A stretch of DNA of 64,000 bases from CAYQDR01 sp964416315 (GTDB lineage: Bacteria > Methylomirabilota > Methylomirabilia > Rokubacteriales > DASRDR01): NCBI GenBank assembly GCA_964416315.1, contig CAYQDR010000007.1, positions 5,600 through 69,599 of the forward strand, in the 5' to 3' direction. The notes beneath the pieces are model-generated. The model was not told the origin of the DNA. It worked only from the letters and a program-made list of their open reading frames with translations, and ran no database searches. A program made the translations under genes and the position numbers. Of the stretch, positions 17,699-26,675 are shown in pieces (position 1 is the first letter of the stretch; every line of letters starts with the position of its first letter).

Positions 17699-19528
17699 TC
17701 ACAGCTTCCGCCCCCGGTGCTCCCAGCGCCCGCGGAAGGTGATCCAGAACGAGGCTGCGACGAGCCGGAGGTCCAGCCAGAAGCCCTGCCGCCGGATGTA
17801 GAGCCGGTCGTAGCGGAACTTCCGGCGCGGCGGCACGTCGCGATCGGCGTACACCTGGGCGAGGCCGGTGAGCCCGGGCCGGACGGCGTGGCGCTCCCGG
17901 TACCCCGGCACACGCTCGAGCGGCACGACCTCGCCGTCGCCGCGGGTGTGGATCTCCCCGGGGCGGAGGGCGCGCGGCCCCACGAAGCTCATGTCGCCCC
18001 GGACGATGTTCCAGAGCTGGGGCAGCTCGTCCATCGCCGTCGCGCGGAGGATCCTCCCGACGGGCGTGACCCGCGGGTCGTCCGCGGCCGCCTGCCGCGG
18101 GCCGAAGCGCCGGTCGGCGTCGGGCACCATGGTCCGGAACTTCAGCACGCCGAACACGCGCCCCCCCTGCCCGACGCGCTGGTCCTGGAAGAACACCGGC
18201 CCGCCGTCCTCCCACTTGATGGCCAGGGTGATCAGGCCCCACAGGGGCAACGAGGCAAGCAGCCCGAGCGCGGCGAGCGTCGCGTCGAACCCGCGCTTGA
18301 CCCCGTCGCCGACGCGGGTCCGCCGGCCGGACGCCGTGCCCGCCACCGCGCGCAACAGGCGGTCGTAGGCGGCGACGGCGACCGGGCGGTCGTAGAGCGC
18401 GGCGGCGCGGCGGGCGTTGGCCCCCAGGCGCTCGCGCAGGGCCGCATCCTCGTGGAGCCGTCGGATCGCCTTCGCGAGGCCCTCGGGATCCCCGGGCGGG
18501 ACGACGACCCCGCAGTCGTGGCGCGCGACGAGGGCCGCCACCTCGCTCTCCTCCTCCACCGCGGCGACGCACGGCCGGCCGGAGGCCAGGATCCCGTAGA
18601 GCTTGCTCGGGACGATGAAGCCCGCGAGTCCCGCCCGCAGGCTCACCACCTGGACGTCCGCCGCGGCGAACACGTAGCGCAGCCGCTCCTTCGGCGCGTA
18701 GGGGAGGAAGCGGACCCGGTCGAGCCTGGACGCCCGCGCCCGGGCCGCCAGGGCGTCGCGCTTGACCCCGTCACCCTGGAAGAGGAGGAGGACGTCCGGA
18801 AGGTCGCGGAGGAAGGCCGCGGCGTCCAGCACGCCCTCGAGCCCCTGGCTCAGCCCGAGGTTCCCGGAGTGGAGGACGACGAACCCGTCGGCGAGCCCGA
18901 GCGCCTGGGCGACCGGGTTCCGCTTGGGCTCGGGCTGGATCGCCGAGCAGTCCGCCCAGTTGTGGATGACTGTCACCTTGCCCGGATCGGCCCCCTTGGC
19001 GACCAGCCGTCGTGCCATCGTCTCGCCGATCGCCACGACCGCGGCGGCCTGCCGGAGCAGGAGCCGGTTGATCCGGTCGAGGAGCCGGTTCAGCGGCTCG
19101 CTCCGGAAGTCCTCGAGGAGCCGCGCGACCTCCGGGAAGACGTCCTGGCACAGGAACACGAACGGCACGCGCCACCGGCGCGCCCAGGCGAGCGCCGCGA
19201 GCCCGAGGATCGGGGGGTCGGTGAGGCTCATCACCACGTCCGGCCGGCGCGCCCGGACCGGCGCGACGGCCGCCGAGAGGAAGTACGAGAGATAATTCGC
19301 GGCGCGCCCCGCGAACCGCGCCTTCGAGAAGCGCGTCCCCGCCGCCCGGAGAACGGTGACCCCGCGCACCATCTCCCGCGACACCGCGAGGCGGTCCCCG
19401 GCCCCGGCGACTACCGTCACCTCCCAGCCATGTCGGGCGACGAGGTCCTCGCACAGCTCGGTCAAGAGCTGGCCGGTCGCCCCGAGGTCGGGGGAGTAGG
19501 AGCGGTTGAAGACCAGGAGCCGCGGCAT
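17699..19528 (-). CDS. Fused GT4 glycosyltransferase - polyprenyl-phosphate sugar-1-phosphate transferase
   Basis: 609 aa. The ATG at 19528 shares its A with the upstream stop (TGATG). Residues ~1-385 form a GT-B enzyme like WbuB/WcaI types: NRSYSPDLGATGQLLTELCE at the start, FVVLHSGNLGLSQGLEGVLD, and AGFIVPSKLYGILASGRPCV. Residues ~400-609 are a monotopic phosphoglycosyltransferase: the re-entrant helix starts VKRGFDATLAALGLLASLPL, followed by GVLKFRTMVPDA, ATAMDELPQLWNIVRGDMSF and VRPGLTGLAQVYADRD. The second domain would start glycan synthesis on undecaprenyl phosphate and the first would add a following sugar, so one polypeptide could do the first two steps. Confidence 0.9.
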   Translation of the reverse strand: MPRLLVFNRSYSPDLGATGQLLTELCEDLVARHGWEVTVVAGAGDRLAVSREMVRGVTVLRAAGTRFSKARFAGRAANYLSYFLSAAVAPVRARRPDVVMSLTDPPILGLAALAWARRWRVPFVFLCQDVFPEVARLLEDFRSEPLNRLLDRINRLLLRQAAAVVAIGETMARRLVAKGADPGKVTVIHNWADCSAIQPEPKRNPVAQALGLADGFVVLHSGNLGLSQGLEGVLDAAAFLRDLPDVLLLFQGDGVKRDALAARARASRLDRVRFLPYAPKERLRYVFAAADVQVVSLRAGLAGFIVPSKLYGILASGRPCVAAVEEESEVAALVARHDCGVVVPPGDPEGLAKAIRRLHEDAALRERLGANARRAAALYDRPVAVAAYDRLLRAVAGTASGRRTRVGDGVKRGFDATLAALGLLASLPLWGLITLAIKWEDGGPVFFQDQRVGQGGRVFGVLKFRTMVPDADRRFGPRQAAADDPRVTPVGRILRATAMDELPQLWNIVRGDMSFVGPRALRPGEIHTRGDGEVVPLERVPGYRERHAVRPGLTGLAQVYADRDVPPRRKFRYDRLYIRRQGFWLDLRLVAASFWITFRGRWEHRGRKL

Positions 19529-20496
19529 CAGGTCGGTCCCGTCCCGGCCCCGGCCGGCACGGCCCGGCGTGGGGCCTCGTACCAGGCGACCGTCCGCGCC
19601 AGCCCCTCGCGGAAGCCCGTCCTCGCCCGGAAGCCGAACTCGCGCTCGGCGCGGGAGACGTCCAGGCACCGGCGGGGCTGGCCGTTCGGCTTCGTCGTGT
19701 CCCAGACGATCCGCCCCCGGAAGCCGGTCAGCTCCGCGATCAGCTCCACCAGCGCCTTGATGGAGATCTCGAAGCCGGCGCCGACGTTGACGGGCTCCGG
19801 CCCGTCGTAGCGCTCCGTCGCGAGGGCGATGGCCTCGGCGCAGTCCTCGACGTAGAGGAACTCCCGGGTCGGCGAGCCGTCCCCCCAGCACACGATCTCG
19901 GGTGACCCGGCCTCGCGGGCGTCGAGGCACTTCCGGATGAGCGCCGGGATGACGTGCGACGTCTCCGCGTCGTCGTGGTCGCCCGGCCCGTAGAGATTCA
20001 CCGGCAGGAGGTAGATCGCGTTGAGCCCGTGCTGCTGGCGGTAGGCCTGTGCCTGGACGAGCAGCATCTTCTTGGCGATCCCGTACGGCGCGTTCGTCTC
20101 CTCCGGGTAGCCGTTCCAGAGGTCCTCTTCCCGGAAGGGCACGGGCGTGAGCTTCGGGTAGGCGCAAACCGTGCCGATCCCGACGAACTTCTCCACGCCC
20201 GCCTGCCGCGCGTACTCCATGACCATCGCGCCCATGAGGAGGTTGTCGTAGAAGAACCGGGCCGGGCTCGCGCGGTTGGCGCCGATCCCGCCGACCTCCG
20301 CCGCCAGGTGGATCACGACCCGGGGGCGCGCGTCCCGGTACAGCCGCTCGACGGCGGTCTCGCGGGTAAGGTCGTACTCGGCCCGCCGGGGGACGATGAC
20401 GTCGTGGCACCCGCGCTCTCGCAGCGTCCGGACCAGGTGCCGGCCCAGGAACCCGGCACCGCCCGTGACCAGGACTCGCCGGCCGCGGAGGTCCAT
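19528..20496 (-). CDS. NAD-dependent sugar epimerase, GDP-L-fucose synthase-like
   Basis: 322 aa, ATG at 20496 overlapping the previous stop by one base (TGATG). RVLVTGGAGFLGRHLVRTLR is the NAD(P)-binding loop. VGIGTVCAYPK, NAPYGIAKKMLLVQA (the YxxxK catalytic pair) and GDGSPTREFLYVEDCAEAIA follow GDP-L-fucose synthase closely. That enzyme converts GDP-4-keto-6-deoxymannose to GDP-L-fucose. No GDP-mannose dehydratase gene lies in the window, so its substrate would have to come from elsewhere; a related epimerase function is possible. Confidence 0.82.
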   Translation of the reverse strand: MDLRGRRVLVTGGAGFLGRHLVRTLRERGCHDVIVPRRAEYDLTRETAVERLYRDARPRVVIHLAAEVGGIGANRASPARFFYDNLLMGAMVMEYARQAGVEKFVGIGTVCAYPKLTPVPFREEDLWNGYPEETNAPYGIAKKMLLVQAQAYRQQHGLNAIYLLPVNLYGPGDHDDAETSHVIPALIRKCLDAREAGSPEIVCWGDGSPTREFLYVEDCAEAIALATERYDGPEPVNVGAGFEISIKALVELIAELTGFRGRIVWDTTKPNGQPRRCLDVSRAEREFGFRARTGFREGLARTVAWYEAPRRAVPAGAGTGPT

Positions 20497-22250
20497 CACG
20501 TGCCTTTCGCGACGACGAAGGGCCCGAGGACGAGGGCGTCCATCCGCGTGCGGAGGAAGCAGTCCAGGGCCTCGTCGGGCCGGTGGACGATCGGCTCGTT
20601 CTCGTTGAACGAGGTGTTGAGCAGCACGGGGACGCCCGTGCGCTTCTCGAAGGCCCGGAGGAGCTGCCAGTAGAGCGGGTTCGTCTGCCGGCTCACGGTC
20701 TGGAGCCGGCCCGAGCCGTCCACGTGCGTGACGGCCGGGATCACCCCCCGCTTGTCGGGGCGGACGGGGTAGACCTGGACCATGAACGGGTCGGGCACCG
20801 CGTCTACGAAGTAGTCGTCGAGCGCCTCCTCCAGGATCGAAGGGGCGAACGGCCGGAACTTCTCCCGGAACTTGATCTTCGCGTTGATGACCTCCCGCAT
20901 GTCGGCCCGGCGCGGGTCGGCGAGGATGCTCCGGTTGCCAAGGGCGCGGGCGCCCCACTCCATCCGCCCCTGGAACCACCCGACGACCTGCCCCTCGGCG
21001 AGGCGCTCGGCGGTCCACCGGCAGCGCTCCTCCTCGTCGTCGATCCGCCGGACCGCGCACCCGAGCCCGGTCAGGTCGGCCGCGCGGCGGTCCAGGGCCG
21101 CGCGGAGTGCGTCCTCGCCGAACGCCGGCCCCCAGTAGGCGTGCTCCATGACAAAGCGGCGCGGCCGGCCGAGGAGCTGGTGCCAGACGTAGCACGCGGC
21201 GCCCAGGGCCGTTCCGTTGTCGGCCGCGGCCGGCTGGACGTAGACCTCCTCGAAGGGCGTCCGCTCGCGGACCTTCCCGTTCAGGACGCTGTTCATCGCG
21301 CAGCCGCCGGCCAGGCAGAGGCGGCGCAGGCCGGTCCGGCGGTGCAGCGCGTGGAGCACGTGGACGACCACCTCCTCGAACACCACCTGGAGCGAGGCGG
21401 CGATCGCCTCGTGGCGCGCCTCGAGCCGCTCGTCGGGGCGGCGCGCCGGGCCCAGGAGGGCCTCCAGCTTCGGGGTGTAGACGGGCCCGATTGTCGGCTC
21501 CCCGTCGTCCCAGGTCATCTGGACGCCGTCCGCGTGGTGGCGGAAGTAGGAGAGGTCGAGCTGGGCCCCGCCGTCCGGCCTGAGGCGAATCAGGCGGCGA
21601 AGCACGGTCGCGTACCCGGGTTCGCCGTACGGCGCCAGGCCCATGACTTTGTACTCGTCGCCGTAGCGCGGGAACCCCAGGAACTGGGTCAGCGCCAGGT
21701 AGAGCAGGCCGATCGAGTGGGGGAAGTACACGCGGCGGAGGACCCGGAGCGTGCGGTCGCGCCCCAGGGCCAGCGACGTGCTGACGAAGTCCCCGAAGCC
21801 GTCGATGGCGCAGACCGCCGCTTCCGCGAACGGCGAGACGAAGAACGCGCTCGCCAGATGCGCCGGGTGATGCTCCACCCAGTGGAGTCGCCGGCGGACG
21901 CGCTCCCGCTCGAGTCCCAGGGCGGTCGCGAGGGCGATATCCACGTCTCGCACGCGCTTCAGGTTCCTCGCACGGTCCCGCACGAGCCCGAAGCCGGGGC
22001 GCTGCCGGAGCACGAAGGCTGCCTTTCGCAGGACGTTGGCGCGCGGGTTCCGGGAGATCGCGAAGTGGTCCACCGCCTCAGGTTCCACTCCCGCTATCTC
22101 GAGGCAACTCCGGATCGCGTCCCGGGGAAACCCCGCCCAGTGCTTCACCCGGCGAAAGCGCTCCTCCTCGACGGCGGCCACCAACTCGCCGTCGCGCAGC
22201 AGCACGGCCGACACGTCGCCGTGGTAGGCGTTGATCCCCAGGACGATCAT
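20496..22250 (-). CDS. Carbamoyltransferase (NodU/CmcH/TobZ family)
   Basis: 584 aa, ATG start. The N-terminal Kae1-like half begins MIVLGINAYHGDVSAVLLRD and has VEHHPAHLASAFFVSPFAEA (metal-binding His residues), AVCAIDGFGDFVS and LCLAGGCAMNSVLNGKV. The C-terminal YrdC-like half has VVGWFQGRMEWGARALGNRS and ADPRRADMREVINAKIKFRE. The family makes carbamoyl-adenylate from carbamoyl phosphate and ATP and transfers the carbamoyl group to a sugar hydroxyl. Between two sugar epimerase genes, it probably carbamoylates an EPS sugar. Confidence 0.93.
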   Translation of the reverse strand: MIVLGINAYHGDVSAVLLRDGELVAAVEEERFRRVKHWAGFPRDAIRSCLEIAGVEPEAVDHFAISRNPRANVLRKAAFVLRQRPGFGLVRDRARNLKRVRDVDIALATALGLERERVRRRLHWVEHHPAHLASAFFVSPFAEAAVCAIDGFGDFVSTSLALGRDRTLRVLRRVYFPHSIGLLYLALTQFLGFPRYGDEYKVMGLAPYGEPGYATVLRRLIRLRPDGGAQLDLSYFRHHADGVQMTWDDGEPTIGPVYTPKLEALLGPARRPDERLEARHEAIAASLQVVFEEVVVHVLHALHRRTGLRRLCLAGGCAMNSVLNGKVRERTPFEEVYVQPAAADNGTALGAACYVWHQLLGRPRRFVMEHAYWGPAFGEDALRAALDRRAADLTGLGCAVRRIDDEEERCRWTAERLAEGQVVGWFQGRMEWGARALGNRSILADPRRADMREVINAKIKFREKFRPFAPSILEEALDDYFVDAVPDPFMVQVYPVRPDKRGVIPAVTHVDGSGRLQTVSRQTNPLYWQLLRAFEKRTGVPVLLNTSFNENEPIVHRPDEALDCFLRTRMDALVLGPFVVAKGT

Positions 22251-22281
22251 CGGCCTCGACCCGCTCCTCCGGGCGTCTCGT

Positions 22282-23316
22282 TCACGCCGCGGCCTCCGCG
22301 AACAGGCCGCGATGGTCGTCCACCCACTGCCACAGGCGCTCCAAGCCGGAGGCGACGGTCACCCGCGGGGCCCAGCCGAGCCGCTCCCGGGCCCTGCTGA
22401 TGTCGCTCACGTACACCCGCTGATCGCCGGGCCGCCACGCCGCGAAGCTCCGCGCCACCGGCCGCGCCAGCCGCCGTTCGAGCCATTCGAGCAGCTCCAG
22501 GAGCGAGAGGGTGTTCTCGGGCCCGCCGCCGATGTTGAACACCTCCCCGGCGACCGAGTCGATCTTCCCGACCGCCCGGAGGCAGGCGTCGAGCAGGTCG
22601 TCGATGAACAGGACGTCGCGCACCTGCTTGCCGTCCCCGTAGACGGTGATCGGCCGACCGAGCGCCGCCGAGATCAGGAAGTGGGCCACCCAGCCCTGGT
22701 CCTCCGTGCCCCACTGGCGGGGGCCATAGATGCACGACATCCGGAACACCACGGTCCGGAGGCCGTAGACACGCGCGTACTCCCGCACGTACTGGTCCGC
22801 GGCGCCCTTCGAGCACCCGTAGGGCGAGTGGAAGTCCAGCCGCTGGCCCTCCCCGATTCCGTCCGTCCCCCCGGCGTAGGCGTAGCGCTGTGCCTGCTCC
22901 ACGACCGGCACGTCCTCGATCCGGCCGTAGACCTTGTTGGTCGACGTGAAGAGGACGGCCGGCCGCTCCCCGTCCGGCCTGGACCGGATCGCCTCCAGCA
23001 CGTTGAGCGTCCCTCGCAGGTTCACGTCGAAATCGCCGACCGGGTCCAGGAGCGACGTGGTCACGGCCACCTGGGCCGCGAGGTGGAACACGACGTCCGT
23101 CCCGGACACCGCGTGCCGCACCGCCCGCACGTCCCGCACGTCGGCCTCGACCACGTGGAGCCGGGTGTCGCCCAGCGCCGACAGCGACTCGAGGTTCCGC
23201 CGCGCCCCCGGCCGGCTCGCGTCGTCGAGGAGCGTCACCTCGTGGCCCGCCTCCAGGAGCCGCCGCGCCAGGTTGCTCCCGATGAAGCCCGCGCCGCCGG
23301 TGATCAGCGCCTGCAC
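22282..23316 (-). CDS. NAD-dependent epimerase, CDP-paratose 2-epimerase-like
   Basis: 344 aa from a GTG at 23316, overlapping the upstream gene by 13 bases. The nucleotide loop LITGGAGFIGSNLARRLLEA is followed by FTSTNKVYGRIEDVP, QRLDFHSPYGCSKGAADQY (YxxxK) and EDQGWVAHFL, GKQVRDVLFIDDLLDA, FNIGGGPENTLSLLELLEWL. These are the diagnostic blocks of TyvE (CDP-paratose to CDP-tyvelose), including the T-N-K-V-Y-G motif. CDP-dideoxyhexose pathway partners (RfbFGHS-like) are not in the window, so the real substrate may differ. Confidence 0.82.
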   Translation of the reverse strand: MQALITGGAGFIGSNLARRLLEAGHEVTLLDDASRPGARRNLESLSALGDTRLHVVEADVRDVRAVRHAVSGTDVVFHLAAQVAVTTSLLDPVGDFDVNLRGTLNVLEAIRSRPDGERPAVLFTSTNKVYGRIEDVPVVEQAQRYAYAGGTDGIGEGQRLDFHSPYGCSKGAADQYVREYARVYGLRTVVFRMSCIYGPRQWGTEDQGWVAHFLISAALGRPITVYGDGKQVRDVLFIDDLLDACLRAVGKIDSVAGEVFNIGGGPENTLSLLELLEWLERRLARPVARSFAAWRPGDQRVYVSDISRARERLGWAPRVTVASGLERLWQWVDDHRGLFAEAAA

Positions 23317-25466
23317 GAGTGGCGCACCTCATCCAGCTTGACGTCGACGACGAACCGAAACCAACACGCGTGGAGGAAGTGGAAGATCAGACCCTCCTTC
23401 CCATCGAGAAACCCCAGCCGCAGGAAGTACCGGTACGCGAAGTACAGAAAGGGTCGCGCGAAGAGCGGCAGCCGCGCCCAGACGCGCTTCCGCCACAGCA
23501 CCCGCTCATCGGGCTCACCGACTGGCGACGGCACCGGGAGGCCGCGGCGGCCGGCTTCTCCTCGCTGCGCCTCCTCCTGCGCGAGGAGCATCGCGTAGCG
23601 GTTGTGCTTCTCGATCCAAAAGGAGATGTCGCTCTCCTTGTGGTTCTCCTCGATCAAATCGTGCTCCAGTTTGGCGGTCCGGCCGCGAACGCGGAAATGA
23701 TGGTCGAGAAGATCGTTCCGGTCCACGGCTACCCGACCGCGCCTGAAGAGCTTCAGCAGATACTTCGGGTAGTAGCCACCATGCCTGATCCATCGGCCGC
23801 GAAACACCTGGCGCCGTTTGACATAAAAGCCGTCCACGCCGTCCAGACGTGACCGTCCCTGGCCGAAGACCTGCTGGATCTCGGCCCTCAGCTCAGGCAT
23901 CACCCGCTGGTCAGCGTCAAGACCCAGGATCCACTCGTACCGGCAAGGCAGGTTCTCGATCGCCCAGGCCCACTGTCGAGCATGGGTCTCGAACGGATGT
24001 CTGACGACGCGGGCTCCGTATCGGTCAGCGATCTCGACGGTACGGTCTGTGCTGCCCGAATCCACCACGAAGACTTCCGGGATCCAGCCAGAGAGACTGC
24101 CCAGGCAAGCGTCCAGGTTCTTCTCCTCGTCGTACGTGAGGACGACGGCAGTGATGGGCACCCAGGGCTTTCCAGTGGCCTCGTACCTCTCCGTCGCGTC
24201 CAGCGCCGCTCTCGATTCGTGCATCGCGCGTCGCCCAGCGTGGAGAGCCAGGGTATACATGGCGACCAGCTCGGGCACCATCGCCTCGACCGAGAAGCGC
24301 TCACGCGCGAGCCGTCGCCCGCGCGTACCGAGGTCGGCTCGGAAGGCCGTGTCGCTCGCGAGCCGTGCGGTTGCATCCGCCACCGCTCCGGCATCACAGG
24401 GCACCACGACACCCGCCCCGGCGGCCGCGACCTCCCGATGGATGCCCACCCGGTCGGAGATGATGACAGGCAGCCCCGCCGCCAGGGCTTCGACGGCCGC
24501 CACACCGAAGTTCTCGGAGTAGGACGGGAGGACGAACAGGTCCGCGTCGGCGAGCGCCGCCAGCTTGTCCCGACCGCCGAGAAACCCCGCCCACCAGACG
24601 TCCCCATCGAGGCCGAGCCCGGCGGCCTGCCGACGGAGGGCCGCTTCGAACTCCTCGCTCCCGCTCCCCGCCACCACCAGCGCCAGCTCGGGTCTGCGTG
24701 TCCGCGCCGCGGCGAACGCCTCGAGCAGGAGGTCCAGGCCCTTCTTCGGGTCCAGCCGGGACAGGAAAAGCACGAGCGTCCGGTGGGCCAGGGCGGGCTC
24801 GCGCTGCCGGAACCCCCCGCGGGGCGGTAGCGGCTCGAGCTCCGCCAGGTCGATTCCGAGCGGCGCCACGCGGCTCCGCCCCTCCACGCCGAGCTCCGCC
24901 GCCTCGAGCCGCTCCTGTTCGCTCGCGTAGTGGACGCACGCCGCGCCGCGAAGGATCCGACGCTCGATCAGCCGGAACGACAGCCGCTTGAGCCGCCGCC
25001 GGCGGCGCTGCATGCCCCAGCGGTTCAGGGTCCCGAGGGGGCGCACCACGTAGGGGATCCCGGCTCGAGCCGCCCAGTACGCCGCTGGCACGGCGGCGTA
25101 CGAGAACAAGGCGTGGATGTGGACCAGATCGTAGTCTCGGACGTGGGAGGCGAGCCACCGGGTGAGCGGCCAGGAAAACGCGTAGAAGCCCGTCTGGCGC
25201 GGGAAGTAGTGATACGCGACGCCATCCTCCACCAGCGGGACCCCGTGCGGAACGACCAGCCGGCCGTCCCCGTTGTCGTCGGTCGCGGCGACGTGGACCT
25301 CCAGCCCGGCGCGCGCCAGGCCCCGCGTCATGGTCCGGATCATCACGCTCGGTCCGCCCCGCAGCGGGCCGACCGAGGGGATCACGTGCAGGACCTTGAG
25401 CCCACGCTTCGTCTCGGACGGGCGCGCCTCGGACGCCGGCGCGCGCATCGCACCGCTCGTGATCAC
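23304..25466 (-). CDS. Bifunctional glycosyltransferase, GT4-GT2 fusion
   Basis: 720 aa from a GTG at 25466 overlapping the upstream stop (GTGA); an ATG six codons on is the alternative. Residues ~22-400 are a complete GT-B family 4 enzyme: KVLHVIPSVGPLRGGPSVMI, LVLFLSRLDPKKGLDLLLEA, VWWAGFLGGRDKLAALADAD and SYSENFGVAAVEALAAGLPV. Residues ~440-720 are a GT-A family 2 enzyme of the WaaE/KdtX type: VPITAVVLTYDEEKNLDACL, VFVVDSGSTDRTVEIADRYG and WILGLDADQRVMPEL. WaaE-like proteins are usually stand-alone beta-glucosyltransferases. Fusion implies two successive or alternating transfers to the same acceptor. Confidence 0.9.
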   Translation of the reverse strand: MITSGAMRAPASEARPSETKRGLKVLHVIPSVGPLRGGPSVMIRTMTRGLARAGLEVHVAATDDNGDGRLVVPHGVPLVEDGVAYHYFPRQTGFYAFSWPLTRWLASHVRDYDLVHIHALFSYAAVPAAYWAARAGIPYVVRPLGTLNRWGMQRRRRRLKRLSFRLIERRILRGAACVHYASEQERLEAAELGVEGRSRVAPLGIDLAELEPLPPRGGFRQREPALAHRTLVLFLSRLDPKKGLDLLLEAFAAARTRRPELALVVAGSGSEEFEAALRRQAAGLGLDGDVWWAGFLGGRDKLAALADADLFVLPSYSENFGVAAVEALAAGLPVIISDRVGIHREVAAAGAGVVVPCDAGAVADATARLASDTAFRADLGTRGRRLARERFSVEAMVPELVAMYTLALHAGRRAMHESRAALDATERYEATGKPWVPITAVVLTYDEEKNLDACLGSLSGWIPEVFVVDSGSTDRTVEIADRYGARVVRHPFETHARQWAWAIENLPCRYEWILGLDADQRVMPELRAEIQQVFGQGRSRLDGVDGFYVKRRQVFRGRWIRHGGYYPKYLLKLFRRGRVAVDRNDLLDHHFRVRGRTAKLEHDLIEENHKESDISFWIEKHNRYAMLLAQEEAQRGEAGRRGLPVPSPVGEPDERVLWRKRVWARLPLFARPFLYFAYRYFLRLGFLDGKEGLIFHFLHACWFRFVVDVKLDEVRHSCRR

Positions 25467-26671
25467 GGAGCCCCTCGCTCGCTCAGGGCCAGCAGGTTCT
25501 CGAGCCGACGCCGGAACCGCTCGAAGGTATAGTGCTCGTCCACCCGCCGCCGGCCGGCGTCGCCCAGGCGCCTCCGCAACCCCTCATCATCCAGCAGACC
25601 GACGAGCCGGCCCGTCAGCGCCGTGAGATCGCCGTACTCCACCAGGAAGCCCGTGGACCCCTCCACGACGACCTCCGAGGCGCCGCCATGATTCGCCGCG
25701 ACCACGGGCTTGCCGTGGCTCATGGCTTCCAGGAACACGACGCCGAACCCCTCGCCCCAGCTTGGCATGACGAACACGTCGCACGCGGCGTAGTAGCTGG
25801 CGAGGTCGTTGCCGACCTTCGTTCCCACGAACAGGACGCGGTCCCTGACCCCTGCCTCGGCGGCGAGGGCTTCCAGCCGACGACGATCGTCCCCGTCCCC
25901 CACGACGACGTAGTACGCGCCGGGGGCCGCCTGCAGGACGCCCGGCAGCGCCTGAATCACGTGATCGACGCCCTTGTACCGCTCCGACGCCGAGAGCCGC
26001 GCCACGGTGAGGAGGATCTTCCCCGGCGGGACGGCAGGCGGCGACCCCGCGGATCGGCCGCCTGACAGGTCCGGATCGATCGCCGGCGGGATGACGACGA
26101 CGCGCTCGGCCGCGAGGCTTTGCGCCGTCACCAGCTTCCGAGCCGTGAACTCGCTGAGGCTGGTCGCGGCGCATGCCCACCGGAGCCCGAGGCGACGCAG
26201 CACCGGCAGCGGCTTCCAGACCTCGATGCCGTAGGTTGCGACGCAGTATCTGGCCCAAGGCCGGAGGACCTTCGCCAGGACGCCGAGGAAGCCGAGGTTC
26301 GGGTGACCGACGTACGCGAAGTCCATACGCGGCGCCGCCGCGAGCACCGCCCCCGCCAGCCGCGCCTTCGAGCGTCCGAACCCGAAGACGGTGAACCGCT
26401 CTCCACACGCCCCGAGCTCGTGCCGCCCCCAGGCGTCGTTGAGGGAGAACAGCCGCACGCGACTCCCGCGCTGCCGCGCCAGTGCCGTCAGCGCCGCGGC
26501 CGTGTGGAGCGAAATTCGCTGCACTCCTCCGACGGCCATCAGCTCCGGAAAGATCCCCACGATCGCGCCGCGAGCGGGGTGCTCGTCACGGCCCGACCGC
26601 GCGCCCCGCGCGCGCTTCGACGACTTGACCTCCACCACCGGCACGACCGACTCCGCACGGACGTCGCGCAT
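25463..26671 (-). CDS. Family 4 glycosyltransferase
   Basis: 402 aa, ATG start four bases from the asparagine synthase stop. After a ~35-residue basic leader, VGIFPELMAVGGVQRISLHT is the GT-B N-terminal loop. The donor domain contains KILLTVARLSASERYKGVDH, YYVVVGDGDDRRRLEALAAE, VLFVGTKVGNDLASYYAACD and GEGFGVVFLEAMSHGKPVVA (E-x7-E). It matches alpha-glycosyltransferases of EPS clusters. Sugar unknown. Confidence 0.88.
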   Translation of the reverse strand: MRDVRAESVVPVVEVKSSKRARGARSGRDEHPARGAIVGIFPELMAVGGVQRISLHTAAALTALARQRGSRVRLFSLNDAWGRHELGACGERFTVFGFGRSKARLAGAVLAAAPRMDFAYVGHPNLGFLGVLAKVLRPWARYCVATYGIEVWKPLPVLRRLGLRWACAATSLSEFTARKLVTAQSLAAERVVVIPPAIDPDLSGGRSAGSPPAVPPGKILLTVARLSASERYKGVDHVIQALPGVLQAAPGAYYVVVGDGDDRRRLEALAAEAGVRDRVLFVGTKVGNDLASYYAACDVFVMPSWGEGFGVVFLEAMSHGKPVVAANHGGASEVVVEGSTGFLVEYGDLTALTGRLVGLLDDEGLRRRLGDAGRRRVDEHYTFERFRRRLENLLALSERGAP

Positions 26672-26675
26672 CGGG

